Source: an uncultured Flavobacteriales bacterium (GTDB lineage Bacteria > Bacteroidota > Bacteroidia > Flavobacteriales > UBA1820). From it: 48,811 nucleotides of DNA. The DNA lies in contig CALJDR010000005.1 in assembly GCA_938023515.1 (NCBI GenBank), positions 1-48,811 on the forward strand, written 5' to 3'. Below, in pieces: positions 33,054-42,031 of this stretch. Position 1 is the stretch's first letter. Every line of letters starts with the position of its first letter. Made by a program: the position numbers and the translations under genes. The notes beneath the pieces are model-generated. The model ran no database searches, had not been told where the DNA came from, and worked only from the letters and a program-made list of their open reading frames with translations.

Positions 33054-34511
33054 TTAAGGCTCCTTTTTTAGTTTGCGGCGTATCCGGCCGATAATATCGT
33101 ATTCGCCCGTCCACTGGATATATCCCAACCCGACGATCAAAAAGATCGTTCCCTTTACCGCCAGCGATCCTATCAGGGGAATCCCGGAAAGGCCCATCCC
33201 GGCGAAATAAAGTATGGCCGACAACAAGGCGGTGAGTCCGAACGGGGAGAGGAATTGTTTCCAGAACGGCGCCCAGGAAAGCCGGAGCGCTTTGTAGTAC
33301 AACAGGTAATAGCACTGTACGAAATTGGCCGTGAAGGAGATACAGATGCACCAGGCCACCGCGTCGAGGGACTGGAACACGAATATCCCCAAGGCGATCC
33401 CCGCTACATTGAGTACAGTGGACAACACCCCGCTTATGAACATCGTACGGGTAGAATTGGCCGCTTGGAAAATAGAGCCGGACGTGGACAGGACGATCTG
33501 TATCCCTACGGAAAGGGACAGTATCTGGAACACCGGCACGGAGGGTTCCCACCGGTCTCCGAAAACGATCAGTACGATCTCCCGGGCGCCGAAGAACAGC
33601 AGTACCGACAACGGAAAACCGATAAACGCCAGGATCCGTACCACTTTCAGGTACGAATCGGACAGGCGCTTCAGGTCGTTCTGCAGGTCGGCGAATACCG
33701 GATGCATCACCGGCGATATGACATGGGTGATATTTTGCAGCGGGAGCATCATCAGCCGGTACGATTTCTCGTAATAGCCCAGCAGGGTCATATTCATATA
33801 TTTGCCTATCAATAGCTTATCGAGATTGCGCGAAAAATAGTTGATCAGATTGAAAAAGAACTGATACATCGAGAACGAAAATATCTTCCGGATGGATTCT
33901 GCCCCCCAGGTAAGGCGCAACTGCTGGGGATTCTGCCGGAAGTTCACCGCGAAAAGCAGGATGCTCGACCCGATCGGGGCTATCACCAGGGCGTATATCC
34001 CCATCCCATACAAGGCCGCTATGATGGCCGCCGTACCGCAGACCGTCTGTACCGCAAGGGTGCGGAAAGCGATAAACCGGAACCTTTTTGCCTTGTAAAG
34101 CAAAGCATTGGGCACGATATTGGCCGAGGCGAAAAACAGGTTGATCGACAACCATTGGCAAATATGCAAAAGGGCCGGCTCTTCGTAATACCCGGCTACC
34201 AGCCACGAGCAGGCAAAGAACAGCCCGGCCAGGATCGCTCCGCTCCACACCGTGAAGGAGAATATATGGCTCAGGTCTTTCTTTTTGAGGTCCCGGTACT
34301 GGATCACGGCAGGCGCGATACCCAGGTCGCTGAAAATACCGAAGAACGTGATGATGACCGTCGCGATGGCCATCACCCCGAAATCGGCCTGGGATATGGT
34401 AGGCACACGGGCCAACACCCCCATTACGGCCAGCGAAACGAGGATGCCCGCATATTTGGCAATGGCCGTATAGAATACGCCTGTGGTCAGTTGTTTTCCG
34501 GTAGAGTTCAT
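33054..34511 (-). CDS. Wzx-type lipid-linked oligosaccharide flippase (operon gene 12)
   Basis: A 485-residue polytopic protein of the MOP superfamily (Polysacc_synt type) with roughly 12-14 hydrophobic segments. Family features include GVLARVPTISQADFGVMAIATVI near the N-terminus and FSFSMYQFFFNLINYFSRNLDKLLIGKYM in the middle, where LDKLLIGK is typical of Wzx/TuaB proteins. It would move the undecaprenyl-linked repeat unit across the inner membrane for polymerisation. Its ATG overlaps the stop of the preceding GT2 gene in an ATGA junction at 34508-34511. Confidence 0.9.
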   Translation of the reverse strand: MNSTGKQLTTGVFYTAIAKYAGILVSLAVMGVLARVPTISQADFGVMAIATVIITFFGIFSDLGIAPAVIQYRDLKKKDLSHIFSFTVWSGAILAGLFFACSWLVAGYYEEPALLHICQWLSINLFFASANIVPNALLYKAKRFRFIAFRTLAVQTVCGTAAIIAALYGMGIYALVIAPIGSSILLFAVNFRQNPQQLRLTWGAESIRKIFSFSMYQFFFNLINYFSRNLDKLLIGKYMNMTLLGYYEKSYRLMMLPLQNITHVISPVMHPVFADLQNDLKRLSDSYLKVVRILAFIGFPLSVLLFFGAREIVLIVFGDRWEPSVPVFQILSLSVGIQIVLSTSGSIFQAANSTRTMFISGVLSTVLNVAGIALGIFVFQSLDAVAWCICISFTANFVQCYYLLYYKALRLSWAPFWKQFLSPFGLTALLSAILYFAGMGLSGIPLIGSLAVKGTIFLIVGLGYIQWTGEYDIIGRIRRKLKKEP

Positions 34512-35449
34512 CGGCGGCGTATCTTATCGAAAGGTTTCTTTCCCAAAAGAATGGCCAATGTACGCGGACGGACGTATCGGGTATATTTTCTCACCGCTTC
34601 CCAAGCCACGGAGAGACGCTGGGGCAGAGGAAGTTCGTAAGCCTTGCCCACAGCCGGGTTGATCATCCGGCGCAGGAACGTATCGACCAATTCCTTCCGG
34701 CCGGGAGTCTCTTCCCGGGCAAAAAGCTGCAATTGGCCGGCCACGGTGAAGTACCCCCGGATATTGCGCATCGACACGCGGGCGGTCATCGTGGAATTGC
34801 CCCGGAACCGGCGCTTGAAAAACGCTTCGGGGATGATCCCGGCCTTCCCGACCCGGATATAGCACAGGAAAGTGAACAGTTCGTCTTCATGCACGATGCC
34901 CGGATAGAATTTCAACCCCGTGCGCGACATATACTCTCGTCGGATAAAGTTCAGGCACACCGACGCCCGGTGGGCATAACGCGCCATCAGACTGCGGAGC
35001 AGTTCCTCCCCGGTATAAATTTTATCCTCCAGCCCGTCCGTGCGATGATAGTACGCCGCATCGAAACAGCCTTCGTCCCCGAAAATATCGGCGTCGAACA
35101 GTACGAGATCGAGTGCATTTTCTTCGCACTTCCGATAGCAGCACTCCAAGGCCTGGGCGTCCAGCAGGTCGTCGCTGTCCATAAAGTATACGTATCGCCC
35201 CTTTGCCTGCTCCAGCCCGGTATTGCGGGCCACGGACTGCCCCTGGTTCGGCTGGGATAAAATTCGGATACGGCTGTCCACCCCGGCTACCTCGCGGACG
35301 ATCTGCAAACTACCGTCCGTGGAGCCGTCGTCCACTACGATAATTTCTATGTCGCGCAGCGTCTGCCCGGCGATGCTTTCCAGCGTCGGGCGGATATAAT
35401 CCTGCGTATTGTATAGCGGGATTATGACGCTCACCTTAGGGGTTCCCAT
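34508..35449 (-). CDS. GT2 glycosyltransferase (operon gene 11)
   Basis: A 313-residue soluble GT2. The N-terminal GT-A domain has VSVIIPLYNTQDYIRPTLES, VVDDGSTDGS, NQGQSVARNTGLEQA and the metal motif FMDSDDLLD. The C-terminal 120 residues are basic, with no membrane segment, and match the pattern of WcaA/EpsJ-like transferases. The ATG at 35449 (MGTPKVSVII) is chosen; codons upstream lie inside the ATP-grasp gene end. It begins 14 nt after that gene and overlaps wzx by 4 nt. The sugar added cannot be told. Confidence 0.9.
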   Translation of the reverse strand: MGTPKVSVIIPLYNTQDYIRPTLESIAGQTLRDIEIIVVDDGSTDGSLQIVREVAGVDSRIRILSQPNQGQSVARNTGLEQAKGRYVYFMDSDDLLDAQALECCYRKCEENALDLVLFDADIFGDEGCFDAAYYHRTDGLEDKIYTGEELLRSLMARYAHRASVCLNFIRREYMSRTGLKFYPGIVHEDELFTFLCYIRVGKAGIIPEAFFKRRFRGNSTMTARVSMRNIRGYFTVAGQLQLFAREETPGRKELVDTFLRRMINPAVGKAYELPLPQRLSVAWEAVRKYTRYVRPRTLAILLGKKPFDKIRRR

Positions 35450-35463
35450 CCGTACTTTCGGTG

Positions 35464-36606
35464 TTACAGGTTTTTCAGCGAATATTTGTCCGAATACCAA
35501 TAGTCGTCCGGACAGTCTATGTCAAGGTATTTTTTGATCCCGCCGTAGAGGTCCTGCGTGATCTCGATACTCGGCCCATTATTGCCTTCTATCAGCAGGG
35601 GGCCTTCTTCGGAAAGGGCGACATCCCAGCCTACATATTTTATCGGGGCGTATTTTTCAGCCACCGAGATAGCGAATTCCCGCACCTGGTCCCACATCGG
35701 GATCCGGGAACCGGCGAATACCCGGTGTGTGTCGGGATGTGCGGTAAAGGTCTCCCGGGTATCGGCAATCGCTTCGGCCCCCAGTTCGCCCGTGAGGGCG
35801 TTTATCTTCACATATACCCCGCCGCTGCTCGCATTGTCCACCTGGCGGCCCCCGCAGCCCATCCGCGAAAGGGTGAGCACAATATCGGCCCTGCCGTTCT
35901 CGCAGCGGGTGATCACCCGGAACGTATTGACCGCATGCGGGTAAAACTCGTTCATTCCGGCATGTTGGCGCACGCCTTCCTGAACGACGTATTCTTCACC
36001 CGCCAGCCCGAAAAGGAATTCGGCGTCGAGGCGCTCGCCGCTCAACGGATCGGAAAAACCGCCCTCCCGGCGGTTAAAGACCTGTATCCCTTTCCCGCCG
36101 ACCCCGAAAGTGGGTTTTACGAATATTTTATCTGCTTTGCTCCCGGCAAGAATCTCCCGGCAGGCGGACAAGTCCAGCGGGTTCAGTTCTTCGGACAACA
36201 CACGGCCCCCCCGGATAAAGAACAGGGTTTTCGGCTGGCGGATACCCAGCCCTTTGTTGACTGCATACATCAACTGCTTGTCCTCGCAAAGCATATTGCG
36301 GTCCTTGAACGACATCGGGAATACGAGATAATACGCAAAAAAATCGGGCACATATTGTTTCATCTGCTCGAGGGTCAGGGCACAGTCCCGGCGGTAGAAC
36401 CCATACCGGTAATAATGAACGGGATCTACCCGCCAATACTTCTCGAGGGCCTTCATCTCCCGGCGGATCACGCCGGGGGCTTTCTTCTGGTCGCAGCGCT
36501 CGAACGCGTCCGTGTAGTTTTTGTAATAGTCCCGGTAATAGGCCCTGTGGGCTTTTTCCGAACGCTTTTTCAGTATATAGTAGAGATATTCTCGAAATGT
36601 ATGCAT
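35464..36606 (-). CDS. Sugar-transfer-associated ATP-grasp protein (operon gene 10)
   Basis: A 380-residue protein matching the ATP-grasp family found in polysaccharide loci. The first 110 residues are helical and rich in Tyr, Arg and Lys. The ATP-grasp core follows with KIFVKPTFGVGGKGIQVF (nucleotide-binding lysine and glycine loop), EYVVQEGVRQH and the metal-binding end PLLIEGNNGPSIEI, with Glu and Asn ligands. ATP-grasp enzymes join a carboxylate to an amine or thiol. In this context it may attach an amino acid or similar group to a sugar, but the substrate is unknown. It is 13 nt after the acetyltransferase and 14 nt before a GT2. Confidence 0.84.
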   Translation of the reverse strand: MHTFREYLYYILKKRSEKAHRAYYRDYYKNYTDAFERCDQKKAPGVIRREMKALEKYWRVDPVHYYRYGFYRRDCALTLEQMKQYVPDFFAYYLVFPMSFKDRNMLCEDKQLMYAVNKGLGIRQPKTLFFIRGGRVLSEELNPLDLSACREILAGSKADKIFVKPTFGVGGKGIQVFNRREGGFSDPLSGERLDAEFLFGLAGEEYVVQEGVRQHAGMNEFYPHAVNTFRVITRCENGRADIVLTLSRMGCGGRQVDNASSGGVYVKINALTGELGAEAIADTRETFTAHPDTHRVFAGSRIPMWDQVREFAISVAEKYAPIKYVGWDVALSEEGPLLIEGNNGPSIEITQDLYGGIKKYLDIDCPDDYWYSDKYSLKNL

Positions 36607-36619
36607 GATTGTCTCCGTA

Positions 36620-37252
36620 TTATTCCGTTCTGATCCATTTTTTTTGCTCGTGGTCGTACCGTTTGATCACCCGGGCCGGATTTCCTACCGCCACGCAATA
36701 GGAAGGGATGTCTTTGGTCACCACACTGCCGGCGCCCACCTGCACCCGCTCGCCGATATGAACCCCGGCCACCACCACCGAATTGGCACCGATATGCGAC
36801 TCCTGGCCGATCACTATTTCCTTGCGCTCCAAGGGTTGCTCGTTGGAGTCGCAGGTCCCGTCCGAATAGCCGTGGTTGAACCCCGAAACGAACACGTGCT
36901 GGCCCAGTCCTACCCTCGGCCCGAAAGTGACGGGCCCTATCACCACCGATCCTATGCCGATGCGTGCACCGTCGCCGATCACCACATCGCCCGCACCGTT
37001 ATTGACCACCGTGAAGTCTTCGATCAAAGCGCCCGCTCCCACATCGAAACGATGCCACGGAAATACGTCTATCCGCGAGCGGCGCCGACGCACGACGGCC
37101 CCTTTGCCCCTGTGATGGATAAAAGGGTTCACAAACCACCGCACCCACAGCCGCGGCCGGGGATTCCGGGGCGATGAAACGGCCCACAAGACCCATTTTT
37201 TCAATCCGGGGTTTTGTTTCATTCTATCGGTTATTTTGCGAAAAACGGACAT
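36620..37252 (-). CDS. Left-handed beta-helix (hexapeptide) acyltransferase (operon gene 9)
   Basis: A 210-residue protein whose central part (about 68-185) shows hexapeptide repeats such as VVIGDGARIGIGSVVIGPVTFGPRV. The catalytic-type histidine is H127 in SGFNHGYSDG, and the C-terminus VTKDIPSYCVAVGNPARVIKRYD is the standard end of sugar O-acetyltransferases (WbbJ/NodL/CysE relatives). It should use acetyl-CoA to acetylate a sugar. A 71-nt gap separates it from the preceding GT4, the largest inside the operon; no terminator or full promoter match was seen there. Confidence 0.9.
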   Translation of the reverse strand: MSVFRKITDRMKQNPGLKKWVLWAVSSPRNPRPRLWVRWFVNPFIHHRGKGAVVRRRRSRIDVFPWHRFDVGAGALIEDFTVVNNGAGDVVIGDGARIGIGSVVIGPVTFGPRVGLGQHVFVSGFNHGYSDGTCDSNEQPLERKEIVIGQESHIGANSVVVAGVHIGERVQVGAGSVVTKDIPSYCVAVGNPARVIKRYDHEQKKWIRTE

Positions 37253-37323
37253 AGCTCGATTTTAAATTAGTATTCGCGTGCGATATGCTCCAACTGTTTT
37301 TTATTCCCGGCGATCATAAACCT

Positions 37324-38460
37324 TTATTTGGCCGCCCCGGCAGAAACTTCCCATTCTTTATAAATTTTCAGCAGCCCCCGCGCCGTCTGTTCCCAGGAGA
37401 ACGCTTTGACCCGTTCGAGCCCATAAGCGACCTGATCCCGGCGGTACTGCGGATCGCACTCCAGCTCCCGGATCTTCCCGGCTATTTGGGCGGGATCGTA
37501 AGGATCGACCAGAATCGCTCCGGGGCCGGCTATCTCCGGGATAGCGGACGCATCCGAAGTGATCACCGGCGTGCCGCAGGCCATCGATTCCAGCAGCGGG
37601 ATACCGAAACTCTCCCGGAAAGAGGTGTAGAGGAACGCTTCCGCGCCGGTATAGATGGCCGGAAGATCGGTATTGGGGATATATCCGGCCAAGCGAAGCA
37701 ACGGGCGGATGAACTCGATACCCTGTTCCCGCAGGATCCCGTCCACCACTTCGGCCCGGAGGTCGGCTACCAAGAGGGGAGCGGGGGCTGTGGTCTGGCT
37801 CGCATACAAAGCGTAGGCTTTGAGCGTGCCGGGCGTATTCTTCTTCGGGTCGGTATTGCCCAGGAAAAACAGGTAACGCTCGTCAGGCAGGTACTTTCTT
37901 ACCGTATCCCGGTAATTTTCCACCGGGTGGAAATGGTGGCCAAAACCGTTGTGGACGGCTACGATACGCCCCGCAGGGAGACCGAGCGCCTTTTGGATAC
38001 GGTCGCATTCGAACTGCGAAACGGTGATGATCTTTTCGCATTTGGGCAAAATGCGCGGCACTACGAAACGCCGGTATACACGTCCCAGATTTTGATAGGT
38101 CGATTTATTGGTATCCTGGCGTTTTTCCAGGAAAATGATGTCGTGCAGGGTGAGGATCAGGGGTACCGAACACCGGATAGGCGCGGTGTTGCTGGTGCAG
38201 TGCAGCAGGTCGGGCTTGACTTTCCGCAGGGCCGCCGGCAGGGCGACCTGTTCCCACAGGGGATAGGTCGGGCATTTCATCTCGACGATCCGCAGGTTGT
38301 CCGATTCTTCCAGGCAGCGGTCCGGGCCGGGCGCCACGAAGATGAAATACTCGTTCTCCCGGTCGATCTTTTGGAGCTGCCGGATGGCCTCCAGGGCTAC
38401 GAAATCCATTCCATGCTTATTGGGGCGGAATATGCGCTGTGCTTCTATCGCTATTTTCAT
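37324..38460 (-). CDS. GT4 family glycosyltransferase (operon gene 8)
   Basis: A 378-residue GT-B enzyme with a typical GT4 C-terminal domain: FLGNTDPKKNTPGTLKAY, RLAGYIPNTDLPAIYTGAEAFLYTSFRESFGIPLLESMACGTPVITSD, where the E-x7-E motif (ESFGIPLLE) contacts the nucleotide sugar. The N-terminus MKIAIEAQRIFRPNKHGMDF is the acceptor side. Mannosyl- or rhamnosyl-transfer is common in close relatives, but specificity is not readable. It lies 12 nt after a membrane GT2 gene. Confidence 0.92.
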   Translation of the reverse strand: MKIAIEAQRIFRPNKHGMDFVALEAIRQLQKIDRENEYFIFVAPGPDRCLEESDNLRIVEMKCPTYPLWEQVALPAALRKVKPDLLHCTSNTAPIRCSVPLILTLHDIIFLEKRQDTNKSTYQNLGRVYRRFVVPRILPKCEKIITVSQFECDRIQKALGLPAGRIVAVHNGFGHHFHPVENYRDTVRKYLPDERYLFFLGNTDPKKNTPGTLKAYALYASQTTAPAPLLVADLRAEVVDGILREQGIEFIRPLLRLAGYIPNTDLPAIYTGAEAFLYTSFRESFGIPLLESMACGTPVITSDASAIPEIAGPGAILVDPYDPAQIAGKIRELECDPQYRRDQVAYGLERVKAFSWEQTARGLLKIYKEWEVSAGAAK

Positions 38461-38472
38461 GGTCCGGTCGGA

Positions 38473-39633
38473 TTAATGGGAATGTTCGGTATGGATGAAT
38501 TTTTTGGAGGCCCCGCGTGTGCGGAATATATTGACCGCCATCATCAGCCCCAGAAGGGGTATCTTGCGGATCGCTTTTTTGAAATTCTTGTCCACCAGAT
38601 AATCCGGAACGGCCATTGCCAGGGCAAACAGGAGCATCAAAAAGAGCATCCACCATTTCAGGGAACTCGTCCAGTTTATCAAGAGAGAAAGGACGGCGCA
38701 AATTCCTACTCCCCCCAGCAGCAATACCCTCGGCGGCATCATCCATTGGAGCAATTTGTCGCAGTAGTCGTAATTTCCCGAAGCCAGCGCCCCCGGAAAA
38801 TCCCGAAGCCCCTGTCCCAGCGCGGCAAACTGCGCCGCCAGCCAACGCCGCCGCTGGCGGTAGAACGCCCCGCTTTTGGATGTTTTTTCGTCGTACACGT
38901 CCACATAGGGCAGGTAGCCGATGTACACCCCCTGCCGCAGCAGGAGCGCCTCGAGCTCCTTGTCCTCCCCGGCGGTGGATATACGCCGGACATTTTCCCG
39001 GAACCATTTATAATCGAACGCCATCCCGGAACCGATCAGGGCGGAGGAAAAACCGAGGTTCACATGGCCTTTGCGGAAAACGGAATTGTTGATCTCCTCG
39101 CTCACCGCATCCAACACCGCCGTATCGGTATTGCGATTTTTGGCCATCCGGTGCGCCTGCATGGCCAGAATCCCGGCGTCGTACGCGTTGTTGATCTCCC
39201 GCAGGAAATCCGGCCCGACGGTATTGTCCGCATCCAGTATCGCCACGATGTCGTATGGCTCCTCCCCCAGCGAATCAACCGCCAGATTGAGCGCCTTCGC
39301 TTTGGAACTATCCTGGTACTGCGCTTTGAACAGCCGGATCGGGAGCTGCGAAAGTTTCCGGTCTGTCGCAGGTTCCATCTTGTCAGAGATGACCCCCACC
39401 TCGTATTTGTCCTGCGGGTAATCCTGGGCGAGGACGGAACGTACGGTCGCCTCGATCACCCTGTCCTCTTTGTACGCCGGTATCAGCACGATGATGCGGT
39501 GATGGGTCTCGGCGGCCGGAAATTTTTCCCTTCCCCGGCGCAGGGACCAGAGGGCGAATACGAAAAGGTACAGCACCCCGATGGCCAGGAGGATAAAAAG
39601 AATGGTATCTATAGCGGATAGTACAGTATTCAT
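38473..39633 (-). CDS. Membrane GT2 glycosyltransferase (operon gene 7)
   Basis: A 386-residue GT2 with an N-terminal membrane segment (about 5-30), a GT-A domain (IVLIPAYKEDRVIEATVRS, AILDADNTVGPDF) and two or more C-terminal membrane segments (about 285-345). The acceptor/processivity motif appears as YRQRRRWLAAQ, matching the (Q/R)xxRW of processive or membrane GT2s, and TAGEDKELE supplies the catalytic-base-type acidic residue. Residues before the ATG at 39633 overlap the previous gene and are not used. Its ATG overlaps the preceding GT2 stop (ATGA, 39630-39633). Confidence 0.9.
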   Translation of the reverse strand: MNTVLSAIDTILFILLAIGVLYLFVFALWSLRRGREKFPAAETHHRIIVLIPAYKEDRVIEATVRSVLAQDYPQDKYEVGVISDKMEPATDRKLSQLPIRLFKAQYQDSSKAKALNLAVDSLGEEPYDIVAILDADNTVGPDFLREINNAYDAGILAMQAHRMAKNRNTDTAVLDAVSEEINNSVFRKGHVNLGFSSALIGSGMAFDYKWFRENVRRISTAGEDKELEALLLRQGVYIGYLPYVDVYDEKTSKSGAFYRQRRRWLAAQFAALGQGLRDFPGALASGNYDYCDKLLQWMMPPRVLLLGGVGICAVLSLLINWTSSLKWWMLFLMLLFALAMAVPDYLVDKNFKKAIRKIPLLGLMMAVNIFRTRGASKKFIHTEHSH

Positions 39634-40538
39634 GATCTGCGGTCTGTTTTCGATTGAAGACGGAAAAATGCGCCGCACCCCCGCCAAACGGCTCCCGCCA
39701 AACCGGGTTTTCCTTTCAACAGGCACTGGAGGCTGTTTTTTGGTGCGGCCACCGCCAATTGATAAGCGATGCCCAGGTATTTTTCAGCCCCTTTCCGGTT
39801 GCGCCAGGCATAGAGCAGGCGGTTGCGGGAGAGGTAATACGTTTTCAGGGGGCTGGTGCGACCGGTGGAGGCGCTTTCCTTGTGGAAAACCGTGCTGCGG
39901 GGTTCGTACCATATCTCGTATCCGGCTTCCGTGATACGGGTAGACCAATCCAGTTCCTCATAGTACAGGAAATACATTTCCGGCATATCGCCCACGCGTT
40001 CCAGCACCTCGCGTTTGACCATCATGGCAGCCCCGTGCGCATACGGAGTGGCTGCCGAAGCATCGAACCGCCCGTCGTCCGGACAGCCGAACCCGATCAA
40101 ATCGTTGCGCAGGGTAATGCGGGAGAGCGGGGTATATCCGGCAAACTGGACATGCTCCGGTGCGAACGCAAAACGGATCTTGGGGCATACGGCCCCTATG
40201 TCGGGCGAGGAGTCCAACCGCTCCACTAAATAGCGAAAGGAATCGTCCCGCACCAGAGTATCGTTGTTCAGCAGCAGGATGTAGTCGCCGGTAGCCTTTT
40301 TAAAACCGAGGTTATTTCCCCCGGCAAAGCCGAGGTTCTCCTCGCTCCGTACGGCAACTACGCCCGGAAAACGGGCGGCTATCACGGCCGCTTCGTCGCA
40401 CCGGGAGCCGTTATCTACCACGATGACTTCGTAGGGATAGGATACGTTCGCCCGGAGGGATTCCAGCATTTGGCAGGTATCCTCGCAGCCGTTGTAATTG
40501 ACCGTTACGATCGATATTTTTTTATCGGTGGTGCTCAT
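39630..40538 (-). CDS. GT2 glycosyltransferase, rhamnosyltransferase-like (operon gene 6)
   Basis: A 302-residue soluble GT2 of the WbbL/RfbF kind: ISIVTVNYNGCEDTCQMLES, VVDNGSRCDE, NLGFAGGNNLGF, LLNNDTLV as the metal motif and FLYYEELDWSTRITEAGY near the active site. These features are typical of family members that add rhamnose, though the sugar is not certain. The ATG at 40538 (MSTTDKKISIV) is chosen; the upstream in-frame part lies inside the polymerase gene. It overlaps that gene by 17 nt and the next GT2 by 4 nt. Confidence 0.9.
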   Translation of the reverse strand: MSTTDKKISIVTVNYNGCEDTCQMLESLRANVSYPYEVIVVDNGSRCDEAAVIAARFPGVVAVRSEENLGFAGGNNLGFKKATGDYILLLNNDTLVRDDSFRYLVERLDSSPDIGAVCPKIRFAFAPEHVQFAGYTPLSRITLRNDLIGFGCPDDGRFDASAATPYAHGAAMMVKREVLERVGDMPEMYFLYYEELDWSTRITEAGYEIWYEPRSTVFHKESASTGRTSPLKTYYLSRNRLLYAWRNRKGAEKYLGIAYQLAVAAPKNSLQCLLKGKPGLAGAVWRGCGAFFRLQSKTDRRS

Positions 40539-42012
40539 AATCTTCGTCTTTTTCCGCACAGCGTTCCAATAGCTCTCTGTCGTAACGGGGGCTGAGGAAA
40601 ATAAAGGCCGCACACATGTAAATAATGATCCCGGTAGGCAATTGTCCCAATATCTCGTTGCCATAGGCCGAGACCATCACGCCGAATATCCCGGCGATCA
40701 CCGCGCATATAAGGCCCCTGAGTTGTTTGTCCTTTAGCCTGAAAAGCACCAGGTAACACCCCATGAACAGGATGTAGAACAAAATGCCCAAATGGAGGAC
40801 AAGGCCGATAATACCTGTTTCCACCCATATCATCACGAACCAGGAGTCGGTCGGTATCTGCGACAGATAGGCCGTAGGCGCATACGCTTTGGCCTTACCG
40901 CCGCCCATTCCGAGCCCGGAGCCGAAAGGCTTGTCTTTGATATATTCAGCAATGCGTTTCTGGTTGTTCAGTCGGACGTTCAGCGAAGCGTCCTCCGTAT
41001 CGAACGCGCTTCGCATGCGCCGTATCATGGCATTACTCTGCCCGATATCGGTGTATTTCAGGAACACGAAACCGGACAACAGGGCCGCCGCCCCCAGAAA
41101 TATGATCCTCTTTTGCCGGGATATGAGCAGGTAAATCAAATAACCGGCAAAAGGCACAGCCAGTGCGCCGCGGGTGCCGGAAAGCATCATCCCATAGGCC
41201 GCCGCCAGTGCCACGCCCAGGAAATAAAGTCTCGTTTTCTTTCCGGAAAAATAGATCGCCGCAATGGAAAAGACCACCATCGCCAGCCCCATCGCCGACC
41301 CGAAATTCCCGGCATCGGTATAGAAAGAGAAGTACCGGATACCCGAATAAATGATATGGGTGGTCATCCCCCCCGATTCATACAACCATATTTTCTCGAA
41401 CGTATCGAACCCGTGGTATTTCTGCACCAGGGCTTTCAGCACGGCCAGCAGGGTAAAAACAGACCACAAGACAAGGATCCGCTTAAAATCCTTGAACCGG
41501 TAGAAAAAGATCGGGGTAAGCACCGATATGCAGAAGAAATAAACCGCTACGCCCCGGATGGAAGTTGCCCAGCCCAACGGAGTGGCCATCGGGTTGAAAA
41601 CCTCCAGCACGCAGTATAACAGCCAGATAAAAGCGGCCACAGACAGCCCGTTCCAAGCCCTTTCCCAGCCTACCCGCCTGTAACACGAACGGATAAGGAG
41701 CACCATGATAGAGAACATGATCAGCGCATCGATCACTATCCCGCCCGGCAGTTTCGGCACATACCGGACGATCCCCATGATGAAATAATTGACTACAAAA
41801 AGGCAGGTATAGGCCCAATACGGTCTCTTTATCAGGTAAAGGGTCAGATAAAGCACAAAAGGCACTGCCGAGAAGACAAGGCCGGCCAAAAAGCCGTACC
41901 TCAGCGAAACCATAGCAAGCGCCCCCACCCCCAGGCATAAAGCCAACCCGAGGATTATGCGGGGTGAAATACTTGCTATCGATCCTTTAATATCTTCCAT
42001 TTCCTTCATCAA
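40522..42012 (-). CDS. Wzy-type polysaccharide polymerase/O-antigen ligase family (operon gene 5)
   Basis: A 496-residue polytopic membrane protein with about 11-13 hydrophobic segments and a large exported loop (about 325-395) holding KRIAEYIKDKPFGSGLGMGGG, a pattern found in the Wzy/WaaL family. LSGTRGALAVPFAGYLI is the other conserved block. It would link repeat units in the periplasm. An alternative ATG lies at 42000 (MEDIKG). It begins 19 nt after the Wzz-like gene, and its last 17 nt overlap the next GT2. Confidence 0.86.
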   Translation of the reverse strand: MMKEMEDIKGSIASISPRIILGLALCLGVGALAMVSLRYGFLAGLVFSAVPFVLYLTLYLIKRPYWAYTCLFVVNYFIMGIVRYVPKLPGGIVIDALIMFSIMVLLIRSCYRRVGWERAWNGLSVAAFIWLLYCVLEVFNPMATPLGWATSIRGVAVYFFCISVLTPIFFYRFKDFKRILVLWSVFTLLAVLKALVQKYHGFDTFEKIWLYESGGMTTHIIYSGIRYFSFYTDAGNFGSAMGLAMVVFSIAAIYFSGKKTRLYFLGVALAAAYGMMLSGTRGALAVPFAGYLIYLLISRQKRIIFLGAAALLSGFVFLKYTDIGQSNAMIRRMRSAFDTEDASLNVRLNNQKRIAEYIKDKPFGSGLGMGGGKAKAYAPTAYLSQIPTDSWFVMIWVETGIIGLVLHLGILFYILFMGCYLVLFRLKDKQLRGLICAVIAGIFGVMVSAYGNEILGQLPTGIIIYMCAAFIFLSPRYDRELLERCAEKDEDYEHHR

Positions 42013-42031
42013 ACGTCTTGTTTTCCCAAGA

